Shown here one piece after another: positions 50,956 through 58,819 of a stretch of 64,000 nt of DNA. A program made the position numbers and the translations under genes. Origin of the DNA: Rufibacter sediminis (lineage in GTDB: Bacteria; Bacteroidota; Bacteroidia; Cytophagales; Hymenobacteraceae). How positions within the stretch are numbered: the stretch's first letter is position 1; each line of letters opens with the position of its first letter. The notes under the pieces were generated by a model. It was not told the origin of the DNA and ran no database searches. It worked only from the letters and a program-made list of their open reading frames with translations. The DNA lies in the NCBI RefSeq assembly GCF_014269285.1, contig NZ_JACOAF010000018.1:1-64000 (forward strand). Direction: 5' to 3'.

Positions 50956-53601
50956 CTAAAAACCAAGGTTCAGGTTGAGCGAGAACGTGCGCGGTCTGGG
51001 ATACTGGGCAACGTCAACGCCATAGGCAACTTCGGGGTCCTGGCCGGTATACCCCGTGAGGACAAACGCATTCTGAACGGTGGCGCTCAGCTTAAGCGTC
51101 AGTTTGTTCTGAAGCAGCTGCCCGGCATCATACCCCAGGCTGATGTACTCCATCCGGAGGAAAGAGGCGTTCTGGACGTAGTAGCTGGAGTTGAACTGCT
51201 GTGCCGTAAAGTTGGTGTTCAGCAAATCAGTAGACCGATTTAGAGGCACGCGATTATAGACGTAGATACTATAAAAACCGTATTGGGCCGCTTCGCGGTT
51301 GTAGTTGAAAGCGCCTAACTCGGCTCTGGCCAGCCATCCCAGACTCCATTTCTGGTACCTCAGCTGTGAACTGAACCCAATCAGACTTTTGGGGCGGGCG
51401 CTGTGAAACGGCTTCATGTCTCCACGATCAATGCGGCCGTCTTTGTTGAGATCTTCGTACTGGCCTTCCTGCGGTAAATCATTGGTGTACTTCTGCTGAT
51501 ACACATAATAGGAATGGATGGCGCTGCCAGTAATATTGGTGTACTGTGACAAGAACCCAGGGGCCAGCCAGTTTGCGGGGGCGTTGGTAGAAACGGATGT
51601 AAGCTCGTTGGTGGAGTAGGAAGCGTTCAGGCCAAGGAGCCATTCCACTTTCTCGGTTGCCAACGCTTGGTATTGTAGCGCTAGCTCCGCACCTCTGGTT
51701 TGCAATTCCCCTCCGTTCGTGATCACGTAGCTAAGTCCGTTGCTGGGCAGGAGATGCCTTGCGAACAGGTCCTTCGTGGAGCGTTGGAAAAAATCCAGGC
51801 TTCCGGTCAAACGGTTGCTCAACAAGCCAAAATCAACGCCCAGATTGAAGGAGGGTGTTTTTTCCCAGGTGAGGGTTGGGTCTAGGGAAGCTGAACCGCC
51901 GAAGTTTAGACTAATCTGTTGGAAGGGTGGCGTGTTGCCTTGTACTCCGTAGCTGGCCCTGATTTTCAGGTCAGAGAAGATTTTCTGATTCTGCATAAAT
52001 GACTCCTCTGAAAGTCGCCAGCTGAGCCCCACGGCCTTGGAGGTGAAACGACGGTTCTCTTTGGCAAAAATCGGGCTTTCGTCTCTGCGGGCGGAAAAGG
52101 AGAGAAAATAGCGGTCTTTGATCCCGTATTGGATGCGGCCGAAGAAGGCTCTGAGCTTATATCCTTGCCTGTACCAGCCACCGTTCTGTCGTTCTCCCTG
52201 AGGAACTGTCATGGTATTAGAGTAAGCTTCTTCTTCGGTTTTTTGGGTAAAATAGCCGGCCGTGAGGTCTAGCTGGCTCTGTAGACGTTCCAACTTGTCT
52301 GAGTAGGTAAGGTAATATTCCTGCTGCCTGCTTTTTCTGGTTTGGCCAGACTGTTCTATCGTTTCGGGCACCTGTGGAAGTCTGACGGTATAAGATGGGT
52401 TTCCATTTCGGTCGCTCTGGAAACGGTCATAGCCCCAATTGAAATGCGCCGTAAGGGCAGGCAGAAAGTGGAACTGATAGGCGATGTGCGTATTCCCGAA
52501 ACCTCTTTCGGCCTCCTCTTTATCTAATGGTCTGTTCAGTAAACCCACGGGGTTGAGCGGCGCTGACGTTATGGGTGCTCCGTTTGGGTCCCGCCACTCA
52601 AAGTACGAGCCATCTGGCGCATAAACGGGCTGGGTGGGATCAAAATGGACGGCTGCGTTGATAAGGTTGGGGTTGGCCGATTGGGTCTCGCCTACGTTTC
52701 CCTTCAGACTTACCTGAATCTGCAGGTGATCATCGAAGAGAGAAGGGTTCAGGAGAATAGCCGCCGATTTGCGGGTGAAATTGGTGTTGGTGAGAATGCC
52801 GTTCTGTTTCAGGTGCCCCAGGGAAATCCGGTAAGGCAGAAAACCCACGGTACCGCCCAAGCTCAGGTTCTGATTGTAACTCACGGCTTTTTCATAAATC
52901 TCGTCCTGCCAGTCTGTATTGGCCTGGCCCAGCAGGTTTTTCTCCTCCTGTCTACCCCGTTGGTTGATGAACTGCCGGAATTCATCGGCTGACAAGACAC
53001 TTACTTTTTTGGGTAAAGTGGAAAGCGCGAACTGGGTCTGGAAATCTACCTGTAGCTTTCTGTCTGATGCGCCTCTTTTGGTGTTGATGAGCAAAACGCC
53101 ATTCAAACCTTGGGCTCCGTAAATGCCGGTAGCCGCTGCGTCTTTCAGGAAGGTGATTGAGGCAATGTCATAAGGATTGAGCAAACCCAACGGCGAATAA
53201 ACCGAAGGGTCACTTCCCGGCTCCAAGAGTACGCCGTCCAGCACAACCAGGGGCGCAGTGTCACCCGCCATGGAAGCAGCTCGCTGGAGCTGAATCAGAG
53301 AGTTGGCGCCGGGTGCTCCGCTCAGGGCCGTGACCTGAACCCCGGTCAGTTGGCCAGTAAAGAGTTGTTCCGGAGTGACGATCAGGCCCTGGTTAAACTG
53401 GCTGGCGGTTACAGTTTGCACGGCTCCGGTCACCTGTTTCCGTTTCTGGCTTCCGTAACCAATCTGCACGGTGTCAGAAGGAGTGGGGTAAGCAGATTGC
53501 CGCGCCTGGGTGAGGGCCGGAAAAGCGAGGGTAGTGAACGTGAGTATAGCGGTAGAAAGGCACGCTCTTCTGAGAAGACCGTGAAGTAGGTGCTGGGGCA
53601 T
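50956..53601 (-). CDS. orphan SusC/RagA-like TonB-linked outer-membrane protein
   Basis: About 881 residues from the ATG at 53601 (another ATG 13 codons earlier). Signal peptide ending near TQA-RQ. The plug carries the SusC features VQIGYGSQKRKQVTGAVQTV, GQLTGVQVTALSGAPGANSLIQLQ, PLVVLDGVLL and DAAATGIYGAQGLNGVLLINTKRG. The C-terminal barrel ends with FSLNLNLGF. The usual N-terminal carboxypeptidase-like domain of SusC proteins is missing, the protein is shorter than typical (~1000), and no SusD gene follows: the downstream neighbour is convergent. It may import a substrate without a SusD lid or be a reduced relic; the frame is intact. Confidence 0.88.
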   Translation of the reverse strand: MPQHLLHGLLRRACLSTAILTFTTLAFPALTQARQSAYPTPSDTVQIGYGSQKRKQVTGAVQTVTASQFNQGLIVTPEQLFTGQLTGVQVTALSGAPGANSLIQLQRAASMAGDTAPLVVLDGVLLEPGSDPSVYSPLGLLNPYDIASITFLKDAAATGIYGAQGLNGVLLINTKRGASDRKLQVDFQTQFALSTLPKKVSVLSADEFRQFINQRGRQEEKNLLGQANTDWQDEIYEKAVSYNQNLSLGGTVGFLPYRISLGHLKQNGILTNTNFTRKSAAILLNPSLFDDHLQIQVSLKGNVGETQSANPNLINAAVHFDPTQPVYAPDGSYFEWRDPNGAPITSAPLNPVGLLNRPLDKEEAERGFGNTHIAYQFHFLPALTAHFNWGYDRFQSDRNGNPSYTVRLPQVPETIEQSGQTRKSRQQEYYLTYSDKLERLQSQLDLTAGYFTQKTEEEAYSNTMTVPQGERQNGGWYRQGYKLRAFFGRIQYGIKDRYFLSFSARRDESPIFAKENRRFTSKAVGLSWRLSEESFMQNQKIFSDLKIRASYGVQGNTPPFQQISLNFGGSASLDPTLTWEKTPSFNLGVDFGLLSNRLTGSLDFFQRSTKDLFARHLLPSNGLSYVITNGGELQTRGAELALQYQALATEKVEWLLGLNASYSTNELTSVSTNAPANWLAPGFLSQYTNITGSAIHSYYVYQQKYTNDLPQEGQYEDLNKDGRIDRGDMKPFHSARPKSLIGFSSQLRYQKWSLGWLARAELGAFNYNREAAQYGFYSIYVYNRVPLNRSTDLLNTNFTAQQFNSSYYVQNASFLRMEYISLGYDAGQLLQNKLTLKLSATVQNAFVLTGYTGQDPEVAYGVDVAQYPRPRTFSLNLNLGF

Positions 53602-53667
53602 AAGTTTTTGCGTTCCGGAAATGGAGAGCAAAATACTCATTTTCCTCTAGCGCCAGAATGCTTTTTC

Positions 53668-53705
53668 CTGTTTTAGGCCTGTTTTTTGGGAAATAAGCCC
53701 AAACT
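53668..53705. repeat. 40-bp palindromic element
   Basis: CTGTTTTAGGCCTGTTTTTTG / AAATAAGCCCAAACT just after the LEA-like gene end. Confidence 0.6.
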
Positions 53706-53721
53706 AAAATCAATTTTGTAC

Positions 53722-54675
53722 TTATTCTGCTTTCTCCTTTTTTCTAGCTTCCTTTTTCTCCTGCTTCTCCGCTTTCCGCTCGGCTTTCTCGGTGGCTTTG
53801 GCCTTCTTCAGTTGCTGCACCACGTTGATCTTGCCCGTCTTCACCATGTCCATGTGAATGGTGCCCACCACGTCGCTTTTGGGTTCCAGCACCATGGAGG
53901 CGTTCATGCGGTAATTCCAGACATGGTCGCCAGTGAGGGTTTTAAAGGTGGTCTTGAGCGGTTTCTTCACATCGGAGACCGTTTGTAACTGAACGGGCGT
54001 CAGGCTTTGGGCTTTCACCAGGTAATCTTTGCCGGAGCCGCCCACAGAGTGCATCTTGTCGGGGAAGTTAAGCGTCATCTTCATGTCCCGGATGTAGAAG
54101 TCGAACTCGTTGGGATTGTCCATTTGCATGGTCATGACCATCTCCATCTCGTCCAGCCCGAAATCGGTGATGTTGACGTTGGTGATCTTGGCGCCGGGCA
54201 AGGCCGGAATCACCATGTCCAGGTCCTCGTTGATCGTGAACATGCGGCGGCCCAGCAGCGGAACATCACTGTAGGCCTTGATATAGGCTTGCACCTTTTC
54301 CCCTTCCTTCACCTGCCGCCGCACCAGCTCGCGGGTTTGGTTGTGGTTCATGGTCATGGGGAACTTGATGGTCTGCTTTTTCTGGTTCGCGTCCCGCTCA
54401 AAGCCTTTGTGGCCCTGCGCCACGGTTTTGTTGTAGAGTTTGAACTTGTACTCAATGCTGTCCACGAAGGTGGAGAGGAAGGAGGGCGTCACGTCCATGA
54501 GCACGTGCATGGTGGCGGTTTCCTCATCCACGCGGGTATCGGTGACCCGGATGTTGTCAATTTTAGGCGCCGCCAGAGAAATCAGTTTTTTCATGGGCGT
54601 AGTGGCGACCACTACCCCGGCTACCACCACCAACATCAGCAGTACCAGTGAGAAGATCTTGAGCGCTTTTTTCAT
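53722..54675 (-). CDS. LEA14-like membrane-anchored protein
   Basis: 317 residues. N-terminal helix (IFSLVLLMLVVVAGVVVAT) anchors two similar beta domains of ~110 residues each; NVNITDFGLDEMEMVMTMQMDNPNEFDFYIRDMKMTL has the WHy/LEA_2 pattern of alternating hydrophobic strands and a conserved NP. The C-terminal 35 residues are almost only Lys, Glu, Ala and Arg and should be a charged helix. LEA_2-type proteins are linked to stress protection or membrane contact; no specific role can be given. Single gene. Confidence 0.72.
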   Translation of the reverse strand: MKKALKIFSLVLLMLVVVAGVVVATTPMKKLISLAAPKIDNIRVTDTRVDEETATMHVLMDVTPSFLSTFVDSIEYKFKLYNKTVAQGHKGFERDANQKKQTIKFPMTMNHNQTRELVRRQVKEGEKVQAYIKAYSDVPLLGRRMFTINEDLDMVIPALPGAKITNVNITDFGLDEMEMVMTMQMDNPNEFDFYIRDMKMTLNFPDKMHSVGGSGKDYLVKAQSLTPVQLQTVSDVKKPLKTTFKTLTGDHVWNYRMNASMVLEPKSDVVGTIHMDMVKTGKINVVQQLKKAKATEKAERKAEKQEKKEARKKEKAE

Positions 54676-54965
54676 CTTGTTCTGCCTAGCTTTAATGACA
54701 GTGGGAGCTGAAGCCCGGCTTTAGAGCTAACGCTTTCAAAGCAAACGAGTTAGAGGCGGTTTAGAAAAATAGGTATTTATTCAAGGTGAAAGGTTTTACA
54801 GCAGACCATCTTGATTCATGTTTTCGTTCTGGGGCTTTGCGTTCGTGTGGGCATTCATAGAACTTCAACCCTGGTTGAAGATATCCAGCCTAATTGAAAA
54901 ACAGTTGTTTAGCCTATGGTTTTCAGCTCATTTGATGCAAAGCCATTATTGGCGGTAGTACTTTT
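54676..54965. other. gap downstream of the AraC gene
   Basis: About 290 bases separating the AT-richer cassette from the LEA-like gene. No gene, terminator hairpin or palindromic element recognised. Confidence 0.4.
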
Positions 54966-55877
54966 TCATATGAATGATTGTCTAAACTCCAGAGGCGACA
55001 TTTCTGTTTTATTTTTGAAAAGCTTGTTGAATGATTGAGGACGTTCGAAACCTAAATTGTAGGCAATTTCAGCAACTGTTAAATTACTTGTGGTTAAATA
55101 TTCTTTTGCTTTTGCTACAAGTTTTTCGTGGATGTGTTGTTGTGCACTTTGTCCGGTAAGTGAACGGAGTGCATCGCTCAAATAATTAGACGATAAGTTG
55201 AGTTGGCTCGCTAAATATTCTACCGTAAGAAGACCTTTTTGCAAACCCTCGTCAGAATTGAAATACGCGTTGATAAAGTTTTCAGTTTGGGTGAGTAAAT
55301 CATTTTTTGAGGTTTGTCGGGTAATGAATTGTCTTTCGTAAAAGCGTATACTGTAATTCAATAATAAATCGATTTGCGACAAAATAATACTTTGCGTTTG
55401 CTGGTCTATATGCTGGTATTCTTCTTCGATCTTTTTGAAAATAGCAATAACATTGCTCTCTTCTTTCTCGGATAGATGTAATGCTTCGTTTACTGAATAG
55501 GAAAAGAAACTATAAGCTTTGATGTTGTTAGCTAAGGGATGTTTTCCTAAAAAATCTGGGTGAAACATTAGTACATAGCCTGTTCCCATTGTTCCATTGA
55601 AGGAGTTTGATGTTTCCACTTCAACTGATTGAACTTGGTTTGGTGCCGTAAAAGTCATCGTGCCGTTTTCGAAGTCATAATAATTCTGTCCGTATTTTAT
55701 TTTGGATTGAATGTTGTATTTCAACGAAATGGTATAAAAAGTTGCGGTAAATCTTTTCCATATATCAGATTGGATTGCGTGGAGTTCTGAAACGTGCACC
55801 ACACTTACCAAAGGATGCAATGGCGCGCCAACGGATAAAAATCTGTGAAACTCGGATAAGGATTGGATTGCCTTCAT
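54966..55877 (-). CDS. AraC family transcriptional regulator
   Basis: 303 residues. The C-terminal ~100 residues are the double helix-turn-helix: VEYLASQLNLSSNYLSDALR and NLTVAEIAYNLGFERPQSFNKLFKNKTEMSPLEFRQ. The N-terminal part is a cupin-like sensor (YYDFENGTMTFTAPNQVQ). Last gene of a three-gene minus-strand set with a small membrane protein and an alpha/beta hydrolase, so probably their regulator. The set is clearly more AT-rich than its surroundings. Confidence 0.92.
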   Translation of the reverse strand: MKAIQSLSEFHRFLSVGAPLHPLVSVVHVSELHAIQSDIWKRFTATFYTISLKYNIQSKIKYGQNYYDFENGTMTFTAPNQVQSVEVETSNSFNGTMGTGYVLMFHPDFLGKHPLANNIKAYSFFSYSVNEALHLSEKEESNVIAIFKKIEEEYQHIDQQTQSIILSQIDLLLNYSIRFYERQFITRQTSKNDLLTQTENFINAYFNSDEGLQKGLLTVEYLASQLNLSSNYLSDALRSLTGQSAQQHIHEKLVAKAKEYLTTSNLTVAEIAYNLGFERPQSFNKLFKNKTEMSPLEFRQSFI

Positions 55878-55897
55878 AGTGAATGATGTAACAGAGG

Positions 55898-56257
55898 TTA
55901 GTTATTTTGCTTCCAATACAAAAAACCGAACAACAGTAGCGCAACAAATTCTATAAGAAGCCACCATAGTTGTTTGGTGAAAAATCCGTCCAAAACAAAA
56001 CCTGTCAATCTCGCTAGTATGACACCCAATGTTAATGTCGTGAGAAATCCCGCTGTGATGAATCCCCACGATGTCCAATGTCTCTGAAATAATAAGAATA
56101 TACCCAGTCCAATGAACATTCCCCACTTTACTCTTTTCTCTATCATTTGATAAGCATCAACAGGCGTTGAAAAATTGCCAAATAAATTAGGCTTTAGCAC
56201 AAGAACGAAACCTGTAATAAGTAAAATAGTGCCCGATATGTTTAGGGGTAAATTCAC
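55898..56257 (-). CDS. small four-helix membrane protein (DUF4345-like)
   Basis: 119 residues, four hydrophobic helices: ISGTILLITGFVLVL, MFIGLGIFLLF, FITAGFLTTLTLGVILARL and WWLLIEFVALLLFGFLYW. Length, helix spacing and the ARLTGFVLDGF turn resemble DUF4345/DoxX-like proteins; this is a weak assignment. The start is GTG. It lies 20 bases before the AraC gene and 65 after the hydrolase, so within one transcript. Function unknown. Confidence 0.7.
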   Translation of the reverse strand: MNLPLNISGTILLITGFVLVLKPNLFGNFSTPVDAYQMIEKRVKWGMFIGLGIFLLFQRHWTSWGFITAGFLTTLTLGVILARLTGFVLDGFFTKQLWWLLIEFVALLLFGFLYWKQNN

Positions 56258-56322
56258 TGAATGATTAACAATAAAAAATCGCAGTTGGATTTATATCTCA
56301 TGTTTACTTGAAGCGGCCTTGT

Positions 56323-57228
56323 TTAAAGGTGTTCGTTGAAGAAAGGCACGATATGCTCTAATGCTTCTCTGGTGGCTTCAGGACGGTCGTACAAATCATA
56401 GTGACTTGCGCCTTTTACGACGTGGATTTTTTTGTCTGTTGAGGCAGCTTTATTGTACAAATCGAAACCGTCTCTGTACGAACCAAATCCCCCCACTTTG
56501 TCGCCAACAATTACCAAAAGCGGTTGGGTAAGGAAATATTCCGCCAAATGAAAAGCATCAAACATAATTAGGTTGCTCATGCTGGTGAAAAGCAGTTTGT
56601 TGCACGAATTAGGATGTTGCCCCCGAGGTGTTCTGTAATAATCGATAGCTTCCAATAAATCCATTTCTTCTAAGCCACCTTGTTTGGCTTCATCAGCAGA
56701 ATCAGGTATCCAGTTATTGATAAGACTTTCATTGCCGTTGGCTTCTGCTGTACGCTGTTGGGCAACCGCTTTGAGTACTTCCATAGGATTAGCTTCTCTG
56801 AAAGCTCTGCTTGGATTGCTTCCCACAACTGTTGCAATAGCTTTAATTCTTTTCTCCGAAATGGAAGCATTGGCAGCATAACCACCACCTGCACAAACGC
56901 CCAATGCACCAATGCGGTCGTGGTCAATAAAGGTCAATGTTGTCAAAAAATCAATAGCACAACGAATGTCTTCAACCCGTGTTGCAGGGTCTTCCAAAAA
57001 TCTAGGTTCGCCACCGCTTTCACCCTGAAAGGAAGCGTCAAAGGTCAAAGCGATAAAACCATTTTTAGCGAGTTGATTGGCATATAAACCAGCGGTTTGC
57101 TCTTTTACACTGCTTCCGGGATGTACACAGACAATAGCAGGATATTTTTGTGCATCATCAAAATTTTCGGGAAGGTGTAAGTGCCCGGCTACATTCCAGT
57201 TTCTGTTTTTGAATTCTACTTTTTGCAT
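56323..57228 (-). CDS. alpha/beta hydrolase with Cys nucleophile elbow
   Basis: 301 residues, YcjY/dienelactone-hydrolase-like. AIVCVHPGSSVKEQTAGLYANQLA gives the oxyanion region, LTFDASFQGESGG follows, and the nucleophile elbow is GALGVCAGGGYA: Cys replaces the usual Ser. The acid and His are in VIVGDKVGGFG and VKGASHYDLYD. No signal peptide. A Cys nucleophile is known in dienelactone hydrolase, so an active enzyme is plausible. First gene of the AraC-linked cassette, which may be horizontally acquired. Confidence 0.88.
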   Translation of the reverse strand: MQKVEFKNRNWNVAGHLHLPENFDDAQKYPAIVCVHPGSSVKEQTAGLYANQLAKNGFIALTFDASFQGESGGEPRFLEDPATRVEDIRCAIDFLTTLTFIDHDRIGALGVCAGGGYAANASISEKRIKAIATVVGSNPSRAFREANPMEVLKAVAQQRTAEANGNESLINNWIPDSADEAKQGGLEEMDLLEAIDYYRTPRGQHPNSCNKLLFTSMSNLIMFDAFHLAEYFLTQPLLVIVGDKVGGFGSYRDGFDLYNKAASTDKKIHVVKGASHYDLYDRPEATREALEHIVPFFNEHL

Positions 57229-57509
57229 TACTTTTTGTTTAAAGTTGGTTAGGCAAAATTCAGGAGGTATAGAATAAGACGTGTTTCCGTATTATTGTTT
57301 GTTGTGTCCTAATTGGTGGGATAGCGTGGGTTTCGTATTCCCGCCAACAGGCAAGTAAAGCACATAGAAAAGCCCGGCCCCGGAAAGAGGTCAGGCTTAC
57401 TTGGAAAGGCTGAAAGGAGTGAAGGCGCTTCGCGGCCGAGTCCCCCGATTCAGTTAAAAAGCACGCTTCACCCTTCCAGTGATCGGGGCAGGAGCGCTGG
57501 GGGAGCAGC
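57229..57509. other. gap between hydrolase and cupin genes
   Basis: About 280 bases. An imperfect AAGCCCGGCC / GGTCAGGCTT hairpin at ~57369-57397 could end a transcript; nothing else seen. Confidence 0.35.
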
Positions 57510-57833
57510 TTACTTGATCAGCACCATCTTGAACGGACTCAGGGCTTTCAGGGCGTGGGGCACCTGAGCCGGTATCCGGATGATTTGCCCGGCCTGCAAG
57601 GTTTGGGATTTTTCCTCCTCCGGAAACAGAAAGTAACACGAGCCTTCCAGTACCAGCAACAGCGCATCTTTGGGGGTGGTGTGGGTTTTGAGTTCCTGGC
57701 CCTGATCAAAGGCGAAGAGAATCGTCTTCTGGTCTGGGGAGTTCAGCAAGATCTGGCTCTGGAATTTATCCGGGGAATAACTGATTTGGCTAGCCAGATC
57801 AGGCAAGGGGAAGGTGGTGAGAGCGGTTGTCAT
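57510..57833 (-). CDS. cupin domain protein
   Basis: 107 residues from the ATG at 57833. Single small beta-barrel: TTHTTPKDALLLVLEGSCYFLF, then LQAGQIIRIPAQVPHALKAL, the second cupin motif. Of the metal ligands only some His remain (HTT and PHA), so metal binding is likely but unproven. Cytoplasmic. Lies 51 bases after the upstream four-helix membrane protein gene, so possibly co-transcribed. Function unknown. Confidence 0.83.
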   Translation of the reverse strand: MTTALTTFPLPDLASQISYSPDKFQSQILLNSPDQKTILFAFDQGQELKTHTTPKDALLLVLEGSCYFLFPEEEKSQTLQAGQIIRIPAQVPHALKALSPFKMVLIK

Positions 57834-57890
57834 AGTCAAAGCGTTTAATATGGTGCGGGGGTAAATGCTTTCAAGATTTAGAAGGAGAAG

Positions 57891-58385
57891 TTAAGAAACC
57901 AGCTCCTGCATACGGTGAATCCGGAGCCGTTCGGCGTGTTTCACTACCACGGTGGCTTTGTGCACCACCGCGGCCGTGGTGAGCAGCAACCCGAATTTGA
58001 GGAACTCCAGCGCCACGTACACAAAATGCAGGGAACTGGCGGGCGGCGTTTGCCCGTCCATGATGGACAGCGCCCGTACATCCAGGGCGGGCAACAGCCA
58101 GAAGGTTTGCGCGAGCAGAATGAGGGTGATAGGAACCAGCAAAGTCCATTCCTTTCTGGTGGCATGGTTGAAGAGCAGGCCCAGCATGGCCACGGCGCAA
58201 AGCGCAATCTCCACCTTGTTCATCACGCCAAACACCAATCTTCCGATTCCCAGGCCCAAAGCCAGGGTGATGCCGGGCGCAGTAAACTTGATGGGCGCTT
58301 CAATGAAGGAGATCCCGATGATGAGGCCCGCCCACAGAAACAGGGCGGCGGTAGTCACGAAGGTTAAGGTATGGGAACGCGTCAT
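57891..58385 (-). CDS. four-helix membrane protein (DUF4149-like)
   Basis: 164 residues, four hydrophobic segments: VTTAALFLWAGLIIGISF, IALCAVAMLGLLF, LLVPITLILLAQTFWLL and ALEFLKFGLLLTTAAVV. The FIEAPIKFTAPG motif after helix one is the feature seen in DUF4149 and related proteins. C-terminus is cytoplasmic and basic. Function unknown. First gene of a pair with the cupin. Confidence 0.7.
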   Translation of the reverse strand: MTRSHTLTFVTTAALFLWAGLIIGISFIEAPIKFTAPGITLALGLGIGRLVFGVMNKVEIALCAVAMLGLLFNHATRKEWTLLVPITLILLAQTFWLLPALDVRALSIMDGQTPPASSLHFVYVALEFLKFGLLLTTAAVVHKATVVVKHAERLRIHRMQELVS

Positions 58386-58393
58386 AGTAGTTC

Positions 58394-58653
58394 TGAGTCC
58401 TGAGTTAATCGGTCTGTGAGGTGAAAAGAACGGATTTTAGCCCTCGTTTTTGAAAATCAGTCCGAAAACGTTCTTTTCTATTACCTCTTTCACTATCTAT
58501 TGGAAGTCTTTCTTTTAATCCAAATTCACTTGTGAGACAGCCAGGTGCTTTGAGCCTGTTTTTTGAAAAAGAAGCCTAAAACGCCATCGGTCTGTGCCTG
58601 TTCCCGAGATCAAATCTGCGTCTGTTCCCGAGATATTTTTAACTCAGGACTCA
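58394..58653. repeat. complex repeat-rich gap
   Basis: TGAGTCCTGAGTTA (58394-58407) and its complement TAACTCAGGACTCA (58640-58653) flank the region. Inside are two palindromic elements (58428-58473 and 58544-58585) and a direct repeat CTGTTCCCGAGAT (58598-58610, 58622-58634). A GCCGCCGCCGC / GCGGCGGCG hairpin follows at ~58669-58715. No gene. Confidence 0.6.
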
Positions 58654-58752
58654 AGACTCAGGACTAGCCGCCGCCGCCGCTCTCTTTCCGTTTCTGAAAC
58701 AAAGATCAGCAGAAAGCGGCGGCGACCCCCATGAGCAGAGTCAATCAGCGGG

Positions 58753-58796
58753 ATGATTTATGTCATGTTCCCCGGCCGGGCAACGCGGTACTTTTG
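58753..58796 (+). promoter_or_regulatory. candidate promoter with Crp/Fnr-type operator before the CcoI-like gene
   Basis: TACTTTTG at 58789-58796 matches the Bacteroidota -7 box TAnnTTTG exactly. ATGATTTATGTCAT (58753-58766) is an ATGA-N6-TCAT dyad centred about 43 bases before the expected start site, the position of a class II activator. The start codon is 23 bases after the box. Confidence 0.5.
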
Positions 58797-58819
58797 CGGT
58801 AGACTAAAATGAGAAGGTT

